Source: Oceanicaulis alexandrii DSM 11625
GTDB taxonomy: Bacteria > Pseudomonadota > Alphaproteobacteria > Caulobacterales > Maricaulaceae
NCBI RefSeq assembly: GCF_000420265.1
Contig: NZ_ATUP01000001.1
Coordinates: 1,364,001-1,428,000, forward strand
Direction: 5' to 3'
DNA length: 64,000 nucleotides
Part shown: piece after piece, positions 28,131 to 39,439 of the stretch
How positions within the stretch are numbered: the first letter of the stretch is position 1
How the letters are laid out: each line of letters begins with the position of its first letter
Made by a program: the position numbers and the translations under genes
The notes under the pieces: model-generated
The model's database searches: none
Seen by the model: the letters and a program-made list of their open reading frames with translations, nothing else
Told to the model about the DNA's origin: nothing

Positions 28131-29453
28131 ATGAGAGGTTGGTTTAAGATCGCGCTATGGCAGCGCGTGCTTGGCGCGTTGGTGATCGGCGTGATCTTCG
28201 GCGGCGTTCTGAGCCAGGTGATGGGCGGCCCTGCAGCCGCCTCTTGGCTGGAGACTTTCGTCAAGCCGGTGGGTGATCTGTTCATCAGCCTGATCCGGAT
28301 GCTCATCGTTCCGCTGATCCTGACCACGCTGGTGTCGGGCGTGGTGGCGCTGGGCGATCCCAAAAAGCTGGGCTCCATCGGTCTGAAGACCATGGCGCTC
28401 TATTTCGCCACTACCTTCTTCGCCAACATTATCGGCATCATCTTCGGCCTGCTCTTCAAGCCCGGCGAGGGCGTGGACCTGGGCGGCGCCGACGCGGTTC
28501 CGGTGTCCGGAGAAGCGCCGACTCTGGTCGAGCGCCTTCTGGGCATCGTGCCGGAAAACCCGGTCGCCGCGCTGGCGGACGGCGATGTTCTGGCGATCAT
28601 CTTCTTCGCCGTGCTGCTCGGCATCGGCATCCTGATGGCCGGCCGTGACGGCAAGCTGGTGGGCGACCTGTTCACCCAGGCCGCCAATGTGGTCCTGAAA
28701 GTCACCCATCTGGTGATGGAAGTGGCGCCGTTCGGCGTGTTTGCGCTCGTCAGCCACACCGTCGCCTCGCAAGGCCTTGAGGCCCTCGCCTCCATCGCGA
28801 TCCTGATCGCGGCGGTTTATCTGGGCCTTCTCACCCATGCGGTGCTGATCTATGGCGGCATTATCCGATTCGTGCTGAACCTGCCGGTGATGAACTTCCT
28901 GCGCGGCATGCTGGACGCCATAGCGGTGGCCTATTCCACCGCCTCCTCCAGCGCGACCCTGCCGGTGACCATCACGAACGCCACCGAAAACCTCGGCGTC
29001 AAACGCTCCATCGCGGGCTCGGTCCTGCCCTTGGGCGCGACCATCAATATGGACGGCACGGCGCTGTACCTGGGCATCTTGGCGCTCTTCACCGCCCAGG
29101 CCTTCGGCTATGACCTGACGCTGGCCAATTACATCCTGATCGCCTTCACCGCCGCCATCGTCTCCATCGGCGCGGCCGGCATCCCGTCGGCGTCTCTCTT
29201 CCTGCTGGCGATCGTGCTCGACACCTTCGGCGTCAGCCCCGAGCAGGTGGCGATCATTGTCGGCTTCATCCTGCCGGTGGACCGGATCATGGACATGGCC
29301 CGCACGGCGCTCAACGTCACCGGCGACGCCACCGTGGCGACGGCGGTGGCCAAATGGGAAGGCGAACTGGACGAGGACATCTATCGTCACCCGGCCGATG
29401 TCCCCTATGAGCCGAAGGTCAAACCCGACATCGCCGACGCCGACCGGGAATAG
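28131..29453 (+). CDS. Dicarboxylate/amino acid:cation symporter
   Basis: A 440-residue member of the DAACS family (GltP/DctA type) that couples uptake of glutamate, aspartate or C4-dicarboxylates to sodium or protons. Eight membrane helices with two re-entrant hairpins are expected. The first hairpin carries AYSTASSSATLPVTI and helix 7 has GATINMDGTALYLGI, both core substrate/cation-binding motifs; GAAGIPSASLFLLAIVLDT is the second hairpin and PVDRIMDMART the substrate-contacting helix 8. The substrate cannot be settled by sequence reading. Confidence 0.93.
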   Translation: MRGWFKIALWQRVLGALVIGVIFGGVLSQVMGGPAAASWLETFVKPVGDLFISLIRMLIVPLILTTLVSGVVALGDPKKLGSIGLKTMALYFATTFFANIIGIIFGLLFKPGEGVDLGGADAVPVSGEAPTLVERLLGIVPENPVAALADGDVLAIIFFAVLLGIGILMAGRDGKLVGDLFTQAANVVLKVTHLVMEVAPFGVFALVSHTVASQGLEALASIAILIAAVYLGLLTHAVLIYGGIIRFVLNLPVMNFLRGMLDAIAVAYSTASSSATLPVTITNATENLGVKRSIAGSVLPLGATINMDGTALYLGILALFTAQAFGYDLTLANYILIAFTAAIVSIGAAGIPSASLFLLAIVLDTFGVSPEQVAIIVGFILPVDRIMDMARTALNVTGDATVATAVAKWEGELDEDIYRHPADVPYEPKVKPDIADADRE

Positions 29454-29459
29454 GCTTCG

Positions 29460-30062
29460 ATGCGCTCAAGCCGCATCCGTGTGATCGAGATCATCGTGGC
29501 GATCGCCGTCACGATGATCTCGGTCGCCTCGCTGTTTGTGGCCGTGTTCCAGGGCGTGATCATGCAGCGCCAGCTGGAAGCCAGCGTACTGCCCATCCCC
29601 ACCGTCGCCCACGGCAATTACGACAGCGATGAGCAGGCCTACCGGCTGAGCTTCATCATCGGAAATCGCGGTCTCGGTCCCGTCGATATCCGTTGGATGC
29701 ACTTCATCCATGAGGGCGTGACCTATCCCGGCCCCGAATCCTATTTCGCCAGCCTTGTCGACGGCCATGACGATGATCCCGAGGGTCGAAACGAGATCAT
29801 GCAGCGCATTTTTGATACCAATCAGGTGCTCACCAGTCCCGTCGCGCCGCAATTGCTGGCGCCCAATGATGAGAACACATTCATCTCCTTCACCCGGCCG
29901 CCCGAAGACACGCCCGATCGCGCGTATTGGGAGCGGCTGAACGCCGCCCGATGGCAGACCGATATTCAGGTCTGTTATTGCTCGGTCTTCGACCAGTGCT
30001 GGATCGGAGCCTTCCCGCAAAATCATCGTGAACGCGTGAACAGCTGCGAGGTGGACGGGTAA
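29460..30062 (+). CDS. Membrane-anchored hypothetical protein
   Basis: A 200-residue protein with one N-terminal membrane helix (VIEIIVAIAVTMISVASLFV) and an otherwise soluble, probably periplasmic, domain. It has strands resembling a beta sandwich (RLSFIIGNRGLGPVDIRWMHF) and two close cysteines plus one more (VCYCSVFDQC). No known family. It begins only 6 bp after the transporter gene, so it is likely translated from the same mRNA. Confidence 0.75.
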   Translation: MRSSRIRVIEIIVAIAVTMISVASLFVAVFQGVIMQRQLEASVLPIPTVAHGNYDSDEQAYRLSFIIGNRGLGPVDIRWMHFIHEGVTYPGPESYFASLVDGHDDDPEGRNEIMQRIFDTNQVLTSPVAPQLLAPNDENTFISFTRPPEDTPDRAYWERLNAARWQTDIQVCYCSVFDQCWIGAFPQNHRERVNSCEVDG

Positions 30063-30116
30063 TCCAGAACGCCCGCCGTCCCGTATTACCTTGTGACGCA
30101 TTCACAGGAGCGGGAC

Positions 30117-30440
30117 ATGACCACAGGCTTTCGGATTATCGCAGCTTTGGGCGCGATCGCGCTCGCCGTCTCCATCGTCTGGGCGTCGATGACGGCGGGA
30201 CAATCGCTGTCAGAAGCGGTTGGATGGCTGGTCTCTGAGCCCTGGGGCGTGGTCAGCCTGATCGATCTCTATCTGGGCTTTGTGCTGCTGGCGATCCTGA
30301 TATGGGTGTTTGAACCCAACAAGCTGATCGCGCTGGCCTTCATCCTGCCGCTGCCGGTCCTTGGCAATGTGTGGAGCGCCGTCTGGGTCGCCTGGCGGCT
30401 GGGCCATGCCCTGGCCCGGACACGGCAGCCTGCTGACTGA
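30117..30440 (+). CDS. Hypothetical three-helix membrane protein (DUF1475-like)
   Basis: A 107-residue protein with three membrane segments, IIAALGAIALAVSIVWASM, SLIDLYLGFVLLAILIWVF and IALAFILPLPVLGNVWSAVW, and the polar motif VFEPNK between the last two. The SLIDLYLGF pattern resembles DUF1475 proteins. A GGAG site is eight bases before ATG 30117. Function is unknown. Confidence 0.7.
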   Translation: MTTGFRIIAALGAIALAVSIVWASMTAGQSLSEAVGWLVSEPWGVVSLIDLYLGFVLLAILIWVFEPNKLIALAFILPLPVLGNVWSAVWVAWRLGHALARTRQPAD

Positions 30441-30499
30441 AACAACAACTGAGCAGGAAGTGGAATGACAGGGCGCAGGCGCGGCTCTAGACAGAGACG

Positions 30500-31432
30500 A
30501 TGTCCATTCCGCCCCTCACCCCTGATCGCCTGGATCCCAAACGCGCGGGCGCGGCGGCCCTGTCGGGCTATTTCATCTGGGGTCTCTCGCCGATCTTTTA
30601 CAAGTTTCTGGCCTTCGCCAATCCCAGCGAGATCGTGCTGTGGCGGGCCATCTGGTCGGCGCCGGTCCTGCTCTTGCTCTTGTATATGGGACGGCGGATC
30701 GGGCCGGCCTTCGCGGTGCTCAATGATCGCAAGACCTTGCTGGTCATGCTGGCGACCTCGCTGCTGATCGCGGCGAACTGGTGGCTCTTTATCTTTGCGG
30801 TCAATTCCGGCCGGGTGCTGGAGGTGTCGCTGGGCTATTTTATCAACCCCCTGATGGTGGTCGCGGTGGGCGTCTTCGTGGCGCGCGAACGCTTTGGACC
30901 CTTGCGCGCCGTGGCGGTGGGGCTCGCAGTGCTGGGCGTCATCAATCAGGTTATCACCGTGGGCGAGCTGCCCTGGCTGGCGCTGGTGCTCGCGGGCTCG
31001 TTCACCGCCTATGGCTATGTGCGCAAGACGATCCAGGTGGACGCCCGCATCGGCCTGTTCTGGGAAACGGTGATCATCGCCATCCCGTCCGTGTTCGTGT
31101 TGAGCTTTCTTGAAATCCAGGGCGGGGCCAATGCCGGGCATTTCCTCGACGGTCCGTATGAAACGATTCTGCTGATGATGACCGGCCCGATGACCGTGGC
31201 GCCCTTGCTCCTGTTCCTGCTGGGGGCGCGCGGGCTGACCTTCGCCACCATCGGCGTGTTGCAATTCATCGCCCCCACCCTGCAATTCATCGTCGGGCTG
31301 GTGTATGGCGAGCCGTTCAGCATCGCCTATCTGTTCACCTTCATTTTCATCTGGTCGGGGCTGGCCGTCTTCCTGTTCGACCTTTTACACTTCGAGCGAA
31401 AACAAAAACGTGCGGGGATACGGCCCGCCTAG
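30500..31432 (+). CDS. rarD: RarD-type EamA/DMT transporter
   Basis: A 310-residue, about ten-helix member of the drug/metabolite transporter superfamily. It opens with AALSGYFIWGLSPIFYKFLA, followed by SEIVLWRAIWSAP, the hallmark of the RarD subfamily. WWLFIFAVNSGRVLEVSLGYFINPL is also subfamily-typical. RarD proteins are annotated as chloramphenicol-sensitive permeases, but no substrate is established. It starts 60 bp after the previous gene and ends 19 bp before the hydrolase. Confidence 0.9.
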   Translation: MSIPPLTPDRLDPKRAGAAALSGYFIWGLSPIFYKFLAFANPSEIVLWRAIWSAPVLLLLLYMGRRIGPAFAVLNDRKTLLVMLATSLLIAANWWLFIFAVNSGRVLEVSLGYFINPLMVVAVGVFVARERFGPLRAVAVGLAVLGVINQVITVGELPWLALVLAGSFTAYGYVRKTIQVDARIGLFWETVIIAIPSVFVLSFLEIQGGANAGHFLDGPYETILLMMTGPMTVAPLLLFLLGARGLTFATIGVLQFIAPTLQFIVGLVYGEPFSIAYLFTFIFIWSGLAVFLFDLLHFERKQKRAGIRPA

Positions 31433-31450
31433 TTCGCCCCGGAGGACATC

Positions 31451-32428
31451 ATGACTCACCCGCCCATGCCGCCTGCGCAAAAGATCAATGTGGGCGAGGT
31501 GAACCTCTCGGTGCATCTGGCCGGTCCCGAGGACGGCGTGCCGGTGCTGTTGATGCATGGCTGGCCGGAGCTGGCGCTGAGCTGGGCGCAGCAGATCGAG
31601 GATCTGGCGAACGCCGGCTATCGCGTCATCGCCGCGGATAATCGCGGGTTCGGCGCGTCCGACGCCCCCCATCCGGTCGAGGCCTATGGCGTGGATCATC
31701 TGGTGGGCGATTTCACCGGGCTTCTGGATGCGCTGGGGATCGATAAGGCCGTCTGGGTCGGCCATGACTGGGGCGGCATTCTGATGTGGCACGCGGCCTG
31801 TCTCGTCCCCGAACGCTTTCTGGGCGCCATCGGCGTGAACACGCCGCATCTGCCGCGCGGATCGGTCCCGCCCTCCGAAGTCTTCAAGGAGCGCGGCGGG
31901 GAAGACCATTACATCGTCGCCTTTCAGGACGAGGCGATGGACGACTATTTCAAGGGCCGCGAGGCGGACTTCTTCGCCTTCAGTTTCGGTGCGCCGGCCC
32001 CGGTCGCCGATCTCGACAAACTGCCCGCCTCCATCACCCATCTGCCCAAACGCTTTGATAAATTCGTCGAGCGCGGCGGCCTCAAGAGCGAAGACGATTG
32101 CGTCGTCCCGCCCGAGACCCGCAAGATCTATGCGGACGCCTACGCCAGATCCGGCTTCCGCGGCGGGATGAACTGGTATCGCAATTTCGATGCGAACTGG
32201 GAGCGCCTGGGCGGCGTGGATCACCGCCTGTCGATGCCCTGCCAGATGATCGCGGCGGAGTGCGATTACATGCTGCCGCCCAAGCTCGCCGCCTGGATGC
32301 CCATGCTGTGCTCGGATCTCGACATGAATGTGATCGAAGGGATCGGGCACTGGACCCAGTATGAAGCCCCGCAGGAACTCACAGAGCTGATGCTGGGCTG
32401 GCTCACACACCGTTTCCCCAGCGTTTGA
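31451..32428 (+). CDS. Alpha/beta hydrolase, epoxide-hydrolase-like
   Basis: A 325-residue alpha/beta hydrolase. LLMHGWPELALSW (the HGxP oxyanion motif) and VGHDWGGILMWHAA place Asp as the nucleophile, as in epoxide hydrolases and haloacetate dehalogenases rather than Ser esterases. The catalytic histidine is in EGIGHWTQYEAP near the C-terminus. A cap domain occupies roughly residues 140-245. Epoxide hydrolase is the best guess; a dehalogenase is possible. It has a good GGAGGAC site and is 7 bp upstream of cobB. Confidence 0.88.
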   Translation: MTHPPMPPAQKINVGEVNLSVHLAGPEDGVPVLLMHGWPELALSWAQQIEDLANAGYRVIAADNRGFGASDAPHPVEAYGVDHLVGDFTGLLDALGIDKAVWVGHDWGGILMWHAACLVPERFLGAIGVNTPHLPRGSVPPSEVFKERGGEDHYIVAFQDEAMDDYFKGREADFFAFSFGAPAPVADLDKLPASITHLPKRFDKFVERGGLKSEDDCVVPPETRKIYADAYARSGFRGGMNWYRNFDANWERLGGVDHRLSMPCQMIAAECDYMLPPKLAAWMPMLCSDLDMNVIEGIGHWTQYEAPQELTELMLGWLTHRFPSV

Positions 32429-32435
32429 GGCGCGA

Positions 32436-33146
32436 ATGGCGCGTTCTGACCGTATCGTCATCCTCACCGGCGCCGGCGTTTCGGCGGAAAGCGGGCTTGG
32501 CACTTTCCGCGATGAAGGCGGGCTGTGGGCCAAGTTCGACCCCATGAAGCTCGCCACCCCCGAAGCCTTCGCCGACGACCCTGAAACCGTGCTGGGCTTT
32601 TATAACGCCCGCCGCGCAAACCTGTCTGACGCAAAGGCCAACGCCGCCCATCATGCGCTGGCCGAGCTTGAGCAGAACTGGATGATGGACGGGCGGTCCG
32701 ATTTCCTGCTGGTCACCCAGAATATCGACGATCTGCACGAGCAGGCGGGGTCAGCGAGCCTGCTGCACATGCATGGCGAACTTCTCAGAACCCGCTGCAG
32801 CCTGTGTGATCACCTGTTTTACGACCGTGAGGACATGGCGATCGACCGCCTGTGCCCCGCCTGCACCAAGGCGGGCGGGCTGCGCCCCCATGTGGTCTGG
32901 TTCGGCGAGATGCCGCTGGGCCTTGATCAGATTTACGCGGCGCTTTCCCGCTGCGACCTGTTCGTCGCCATCGGCACGTCGGGCACGGTCTATCCCGCCG
33001 CCGGTTTTGTCAGTGAAGCCCGCCGCAACGGCGCCCACACCGTCGAGCTGACGCTGGAGCCCGGCGAGATCAGCGACTTCTTCTCCGAACGCCATTACGG
33101 CCCCGCAACAGAGGTCGTGCCGGAGTGGGTGCAGGGGCTGGGGTGA
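32436..33146 (+). CDS. cobB: NAD-dependent protein deacylase (sirtuin)
   Basis: A 236-residue sirtuin. It has the NAD-binding TGAGVSAESGLGTFRDEGGLW (split: TGAGVSAESG then LGTFRDEGGLW), VTQNIDDLHEQAG and the catalytic His in LLHMHGEL (His113). The zinc-binding cysteine pairs are CSLC and CPAC. The FYNARR motif (Tyr56, Arg59) matches the Tyr and Arg that give SIRT5/CobB enzymes their taste for acidic acyl groups, so desuccinylation is predicted besides deacetylation. It is convergent with gyrB. Confidence 0.92.
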   Translation: MARSDRIVILTGAGVSAESGLGTFRDEGGLWAKFDPMKLATPEAFADDPETVLGFYNARRANLSDAKANAAHHALAELEQNWMMDGRSDFLLVTQNIDDLHEQAGSASLLHMHGELLRTRCSLCDHLFYDREDMAIDRLCPACTKAGGLRPHVVWFGEMPLGLDQIYAALSRCDLFVAIGTSGTVYPAAGFVSEARRNGAHTVELTLEPGEISDFFSERHYGPATEVVPEWVQGLG

Positions 33147-33162
33147 GCGGAGACGTCCTCTC

Positions 33163-33187
33163 GGTCCTCGGGCTTGACCCGGGGACC
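33163..33187. repeat. Intergenic palindrome of the CTCGGGCTTGACCCG type
   Basis: GGTCCTCGGG and CCCGGGGACC pair (one G-T) around a CTTGA loop. Palindromes with this core recur in noncoding DNA of many alphaproteobacteria. Only one copy is in the window. Confidence 0.55.
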
Positions 33188-33207
33188 CATGAACCCCTGC
33201 CCCAAAA

Positions 33208-33244
33208 ACAAAAACCCCGGCCAAGCGGGCGCCTGGCCGGGGTT
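33208..33244 (-). terminator. Intrinsic terminator of gyrB
   Basis: AACCCCGGCCA pairs with TGGCCGGGGTT. On the minus strand it is followed by TTTTTGTTTTT, 26 bp past the gyrB stop. Confidence 0.88.
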
Positions 33245-33270
33245 CTGATCAGATCGTAGAACGCAGACGC

Positions 33271-35682
<2,412 letters not shown>

Positions 35683-35750
35683 TTACCGCGTTCGCGGCGT
35701 TGTCACCATGTCTGAACGCACTGCAGGTGTGGACTTTTTTGAGGACCGCT

Positions 35751-36383
35751 CTACCGGACCAGCAGCAAGACCGCCACAGCCGCCATGATCACCGCCGTGA
35801 CGAGGTCCGCCCAGCGTTTGACGCCCTTCGCCTTGAGCCAGCCGCGGGCTTTGTGCGCCAGCCCCACATAGACGAGCGCGAACAGCACGAACATTGCGCC
35901 CATCACGCCAATCATCGCCAGATAGCTGAGCGGGCCGACGACTGTCAGGTCAAAAAACGCAGGTAGGAAAGTAAGATAGAAGATGATCGGCTTGGGGTTC
36001 GTGAGCGGCATAGCGACGCCCGCCGCATAGGTCATCGCCAGACCCCGCTTGCTGACCGGCGCCAGGGGCGCATCCGCCGGCGCCGGGTTTCGCCAGCCCT
36101 GAAAGGCGCCCCAGGCGAACCACAGCAAGATGCCGGCGCCGACGATCTTGGCGATCCAGAAAAACTGCGCGTACTCGCCCGCGACCTCTGCGGCGGCGGC
36201 GAGACCGAACACCGCCAGCGTCAGCCAGAAGATGTCACCCGTCAGAATGCCCAGACCATAGGTCACCCCATGGACCGGCCCGGCATCCAGCGTCCGGCCC
36301 ACCATGGCGATATTGCCCGGTCCGGGGGTGAGAAACAGGATGAAGATGGCGCCGGCGAACGCGGCCAGGGTGATCAGGCTCAT
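35751..36383 (-). CDS. LysE family exporter
   Basis: A 210-residue, about six-helix protein of the LysE/RhtB family, which exports amino acids or related metabolites. The hallmark is the first helix and loop, FILFLTPGPGNIAMVGRTL, and GLGILTGDIFWLTLAVFGL in helix 2; LTNPKPIIFYLTFLPAFFD is the family's third signature. The start at 36383 (MSLITLAAFAGAI) is preferred, since residues further upstream are polar and lack conservation. It is divergent from the acyl-CoA dehydrogenase, sharing a 121 bp region with a perfect palindrome. Confidence 0.9.
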   Translation of the reverse strand: MSLITLAAFAGAIFILFLTPGPGNIAMVGRTLDAGPVHGVTYGLGILTGDIFWLTLAVFGLAAAAEVAGEYAQFFWIAKIVGAGILLWFAWGAFQGWRNPAPADAPLAPVSKRGLAMTYAAGVAMPLTNPKPIIFYLTFLPAFFDLTVVGPLSYLAMIGVMGAMFVLFALVYVGLAHKARGWLKAKGVKRWADLVTAVIMAAVAVLLLVR

Positions 36384-36448
36384 GGGCGCGGGAGGTAACG
36401 CGGAACTCACCTCAGGGAAAGCGCCAAGATGCACGCTTCAATCATGTT

Positions 36449-36462
36449 TGACGTATACGTCA
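36449..36462. promoter_or_regulatory. 14 bp perfect palindrome upstream of the acyl-CoA dehydrogenase
   Basis: TGACGTATACGTCA is fully symmetric and lies 42 bp before the ATG at 36505, in the divergent region with lysE. It overlaps a TTGACG that could act as a -35. ACGT-centred dyads are known for regulators of fatty acid and branched-chain amino acid breakdown (LiuR-type MerR proteins), but no such gene is in the window. Confidence 0.5.
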
Positions 36463-36504
36463 TCTATATTACCATTGGGGAAAATAGACGTTCGGGAGAT
36501 CCTC

Positions 36505-37686
36505 ATGTCCAGCGCCCCCACATCCGCCCTCGCCCGGCCCTTTGACACGCCCGAACGCAAGGCGTTCCGCGAGAGCGTTGAGGGCTTCATCAATCGCGAG
36601 ATCGAACCCTATGGCGATGCCTGGGACGAGGCGGGCGATTTTCCCTGGGAGTTGCATGAAAAGGCTGGCGCGCTGGGCCTGTTCGGCTTCGGCATTGATG
36701 AAGCCTATGGCGGGAACGGGTTTGAAGATGCGCTGATGCGCGTCGATGCGGGGATCGCGATGGGCTATGCGGGCGTGGGCGGGGTGAACGCTTCGCTGGG
36801 CTCTCGCGGCATCATGACCGGCCCGATCCACACCCTCGCCTCTGACGAGATCAAAGCGGAAGTCTTGCCCGGCATCATCTCGGGCAAAACCGGCGGCGCG
36901 CTGGGCATGACCGAGCCTTCAGGCGGCTCGGACCTCTCTCGTATTCAGACCAAGGCCCGCAAGGACGGCGACGACTGGCTGATCAATGGCGAGAAGACCT
37001 TCATCACCGGCGGCATGAAAGCGAGCTGGTTCGTGGTCGGCGCGCGCACGGGCGGCGAGGGCTTTGGCGGCATTTCGCTGTTTCTCGTCCCCGCAGACGC
37101 GCCGGGCTTCACCCGCACCGCCATCACCAACAAGATGGGCTGGTGGTGTTCGGACACCGCGACCTTGCATTTTGACGACTGCCGCATCCCCGAACGCTAT
37201 CAGCTGGGTCAGGAAGGCCTGTGTCTGCTGGCGATCATGGACAATTTCAACTATGAGCGCCTGACCCTGTCGGCGGGGTGCCTGGGGATGGCGAAGCGGT
37301 GCCTCGATGACGCCATCACCTATGCGCAACAGCGCGAAACCTTCGGCAAGCCGCTGATCAAGCACCAGGCGATCCGCCACAAGATCGCGGACATGTCAGG
37401 CAAGATCGACGCGCTGGACGCTTACTTGCAAATGCTCGCCTGGCGGGTGAACGAGGCGACCGACAACGGCGCCGCCATGCCCGCTTCGGAGCTGGCGAAA
37501 ATCAAGGTGTTCGCGTCGAAAACCGCGGAGTTCTGCGCCAATGAGGCCATGCAGATCCTGGGCGGCTCGGGCTATCTGCGCGGCTGCGCGATCGAGCGTA
37601 TCTATCGCGAAGTGAAGGTGATGGCCATTGGCGGCGGCTCCGAAGAGATCATGCGCGATCTCGCCGTCAAGCAAATGGGGCTTTAG
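36505..37686 (+). CDS. Acyl-CoA dehydrogenase
   Basis: A 393-residue FAD enzyme that oxidises acyl-CoA to trans-2-enoyl-CoA. The FAD/substrate signature is GALGMTEPSGGSDLSRIQT (about 131-149). WLINGEKTFITGGMKASWFVV follows. The C-terminal helical domain has YAQQRETFGKPLIKHQAIRH and MQILGGSGYLRG. The segment YREVKVMAIGGGSEEIMRDL contains the family's second signature. Chain length or branched-chain preference cannot be read from the sequence. Start chosen at ATG 36505 with GGGAG upstream. Confidence 0.93.
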   Translation: MSSAPTSALARPFDTPERKAFRESVEGFINREIEPYGDAWDEAGDFPWELHEKAGALGLFGFGIDEAYGGNGFEDALMRVDAGIAMGYAGVGGVNASLGSRGIMTGPIHTLASDEIKAEVLPGIISGKTGGALGMTEPSGGSDLSRIQTKARKDGDDWLINGEKTFITGGMKASWFVVGARTGGEGFGGISLFLVPADAPGFTRTAITNKMGWWCSDTATLHFDDCRIPERYQLGQEGLCLLAIMDNFNYERLTLSAGCLGMAKRCLDDAITYAQQRETFGKPLIKHQAIRHKIADMSGKIDALDAYLQMLAWRVNEATDNGAAMPASELAKIKVFASKTAEFCANEAMQILGGSGYLRGCAIERIYREVKVMAIGGGSEEIMRDLAVKQMGL

Positions 37687-37690
37687 GGGG

Positions 37691-38158
37691 CTAAACCCGC
37701 GACACCAGCCCCTGACAGCCTTTTTCGATGAGGTCGAGCACGCGCTCGAAATCCGCTTCGTCCCCGTAATAGGGGTCGGGGATGGAGGTGCGCGCCAGAC
37801 CCACCGACCAGTCCATCAGCAGGGAAATCTTGGTTTCGGGGAGTTGCCGGCTGCTGCGCGCCTCGGCCAGCCAGCGCCGATGGCCCTCATCCATGGCCAC
37901 CAGATGGTCAAAGCGGATGAAATCATCATCGGTGACGGCCCGTGCGGACATGCCTGACAGGTCATAACCGCGCGCTTGCGCCGCCTGAACGGCGCGCGGG
38001 TCTGGACGTTCGCCCACATGCCAGTCGCCCGTGCCGGCGGAATCCAGCACCAGACTCTTCTCGGCCTTTTGCGCCAGCGTCTTCGCGACCGCTTCAGCTG
38101 TGGGTGAGCGACAGATATTGCCCGTGCACACAAACAGTATGGATGTTTCGCGCGACAT
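37691..38158 (-). CDS. Low-molecular-weight protein tyrosine phosphatase
   Basis: A 155-residue phosphatase. The P-loop CX5R is FVCTGNICRSPTAEAV near the N-terminus (nucleophile Cys in CTGNICR), and the general acid Asp is in IPDPYYGDEADF near the C-terminus. The start at 38158 gives MSRETSILFVCTGN with a proper hydrophobic first strand. It lies 4 bp from the convergent acyl-CoA dehydrogenase stop. Partners, such as a tyrosine kinase or a polysaccharide cluster, are not nearby. Confidence 0.92.
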   Translation of the reverse strand: MSRETSILFVCTGNICRSPTAEAVAKTLAQKAEKSLVLDSAGTGDWHVGERPDPRAVQAAQARGYDLSGMSARAVTDDDFIRFDHLVAMDEGHRRWLAEARSSRQLPETKISLLMDWSVGLARTSIPDPYYGDEADFERVLDLIEKGCQGLVSRV

Positions 38159-38248
38159 TGTCCCCTCCTGACGCTGCGGGCAGGGTCGCCCCGCACCCGC
38201 AGGCATCAGCAGACCGTGTTCCCCGTGAAGCTGACGTTAACGACCGCC

Positions 38249-39175
38249 TCAGGCGGCGGTAATCCGCGCCGGAACGCTGAATTGCGGCGCAATCTTGAGA
38301 TCGCTAGCCCAGCGCAACTTCTCAAACACCAGCAACACCGTGCCGTTATAATCGAGCAGGCGGTTCATCAGGCCACGACGGGGCAGGTGCAGCGCACTGA
38401 CCGGCTCGTCATGGTGGTGATCGTGAAACGCTTCGCCGCCCGTGAGGATCGCCAGCAGATAATCCGCCCAGCGCGGGGTCTTGAGGTGACCAAACACGTT
38501 CACGCCGAGGATTGTCGCGTGGAACTGGATCGCCCGCGCCGTCACCGCCGCCGCATGCAGGATGAAGGTCAGCAGAAGCGAGCCGCCCAGCGCCCAGACG
38601 GTCAGATAAATGGCCGCCGGCAGCACCAGGTGCACCAGAAGCGTGATCAGCGAATAATGCCGGTCGAGGATCTGCACGGTCTTGAGATCCTTGAGCCACA
38701 TGGCGGTCGGGCGCTGAAGATCGTTGGGATCGCGGAAGATCAACCAGCCCATCCACGCCCACATCTTGCTTTCATGGGGGTTGTGCGGATCACCGGCCTT
38801 GTCGGACAGGCGGTGATGCTGGCTGTGATAATTCACCCAGTCCTTCAGCCGCCCCTGCATGGCGATGACGCAATTGAGCGCGGTAAGGATCTGGGCGGGG
38901 GCTTTCAGCTCGCCCGCCTTGTGCTGCCAGACCCGGTGCAGAACGCCGATGCCGAAATTACAGATCACCAGCGTCACGGCGCCGACGAACAACGCCAGAA
39001 CCGGATACCACCAGTGCAGGGTCAGCCCGTTCAGAGCCAGTCCGAGCGTGAAGGCGGTGATGAGACCCAATACGCCCAGGGCGGGGTAGATGATGGCGGC
39101 GAAAACGCTCGCCCAGTCCAGAGTGCTCCAGCGCTTCTGGATCGCCACGGAGCGTGGCGTCGGAGTGGCTTTCAT
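38249..39175 (-). CDS. Membrane fatty acid desaturase
   Basis: A 308-residue membrane di-iron desaturase. The three histidine boxes are HRVWQH, HSQHH (in YHSQHHRLSDKAGDPHNPH) and HDHHH (in GEAFHDHHHDEP), with about four membrane segments around them, e.g. ILTALNCVIAM before the second box. The layout matches delta-9 acyl-CoA/acyl-lipid desaturases. It gives an oxygen-dependent route to unsaturated fatty acids beside fabA-fabB. The start at 39175 follows a GAGGA site. Confidence 0.88.
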   Translation of the reverse strand: MKATPTPRSVAIQKRWSTLDWASVFAAIIYPALGVLGLITAFTLGLALNGLTLHWWYPVLALFVGAVTLVICNFGIGVLHRVWQHKAGELKAPAQILTALNCVIAMQGRLKDWVNYHSQHHRLSDKAGDPHNPHESKMWAWMGWLIFRDPNDLQRPTAMWLKDLKTVQILDRHYSLITLLVHLVLPAAIYLTVWALGGSLLLTFILHAAAVTARAIQFHATILGVNVFGHLKTPRWADYLLAILTGGEAFHDHHHDEPVSALHLPRRGLMNRLLDYNGTVLLVFEKLRWASDLKIAPQFSVPARITAA

Positions 39176-39439
39176 ACGTGTCCTCAATAGTCCTGATCCG
39201 CAATCGGCGCCCGTTCGGCGCTTGATCGCCGACCCTTTGATAGTCTGACATGAAGGCAAAAGTTTAACCAACGCCAAAACGCTGTGACGGCGATCACGCT
39301 TCAGTCAATCTCGACACCCCCGCCCGGTGTGCGCTATCAGCGAGCCCTGACACCGGGCGCACCGCACCGATATGCGCTGCGCCGTCCATCCAGTTTGCGC
39401 CTGATTCACTGGCGCCACCGCACAAAGAAGGGGACGGCC

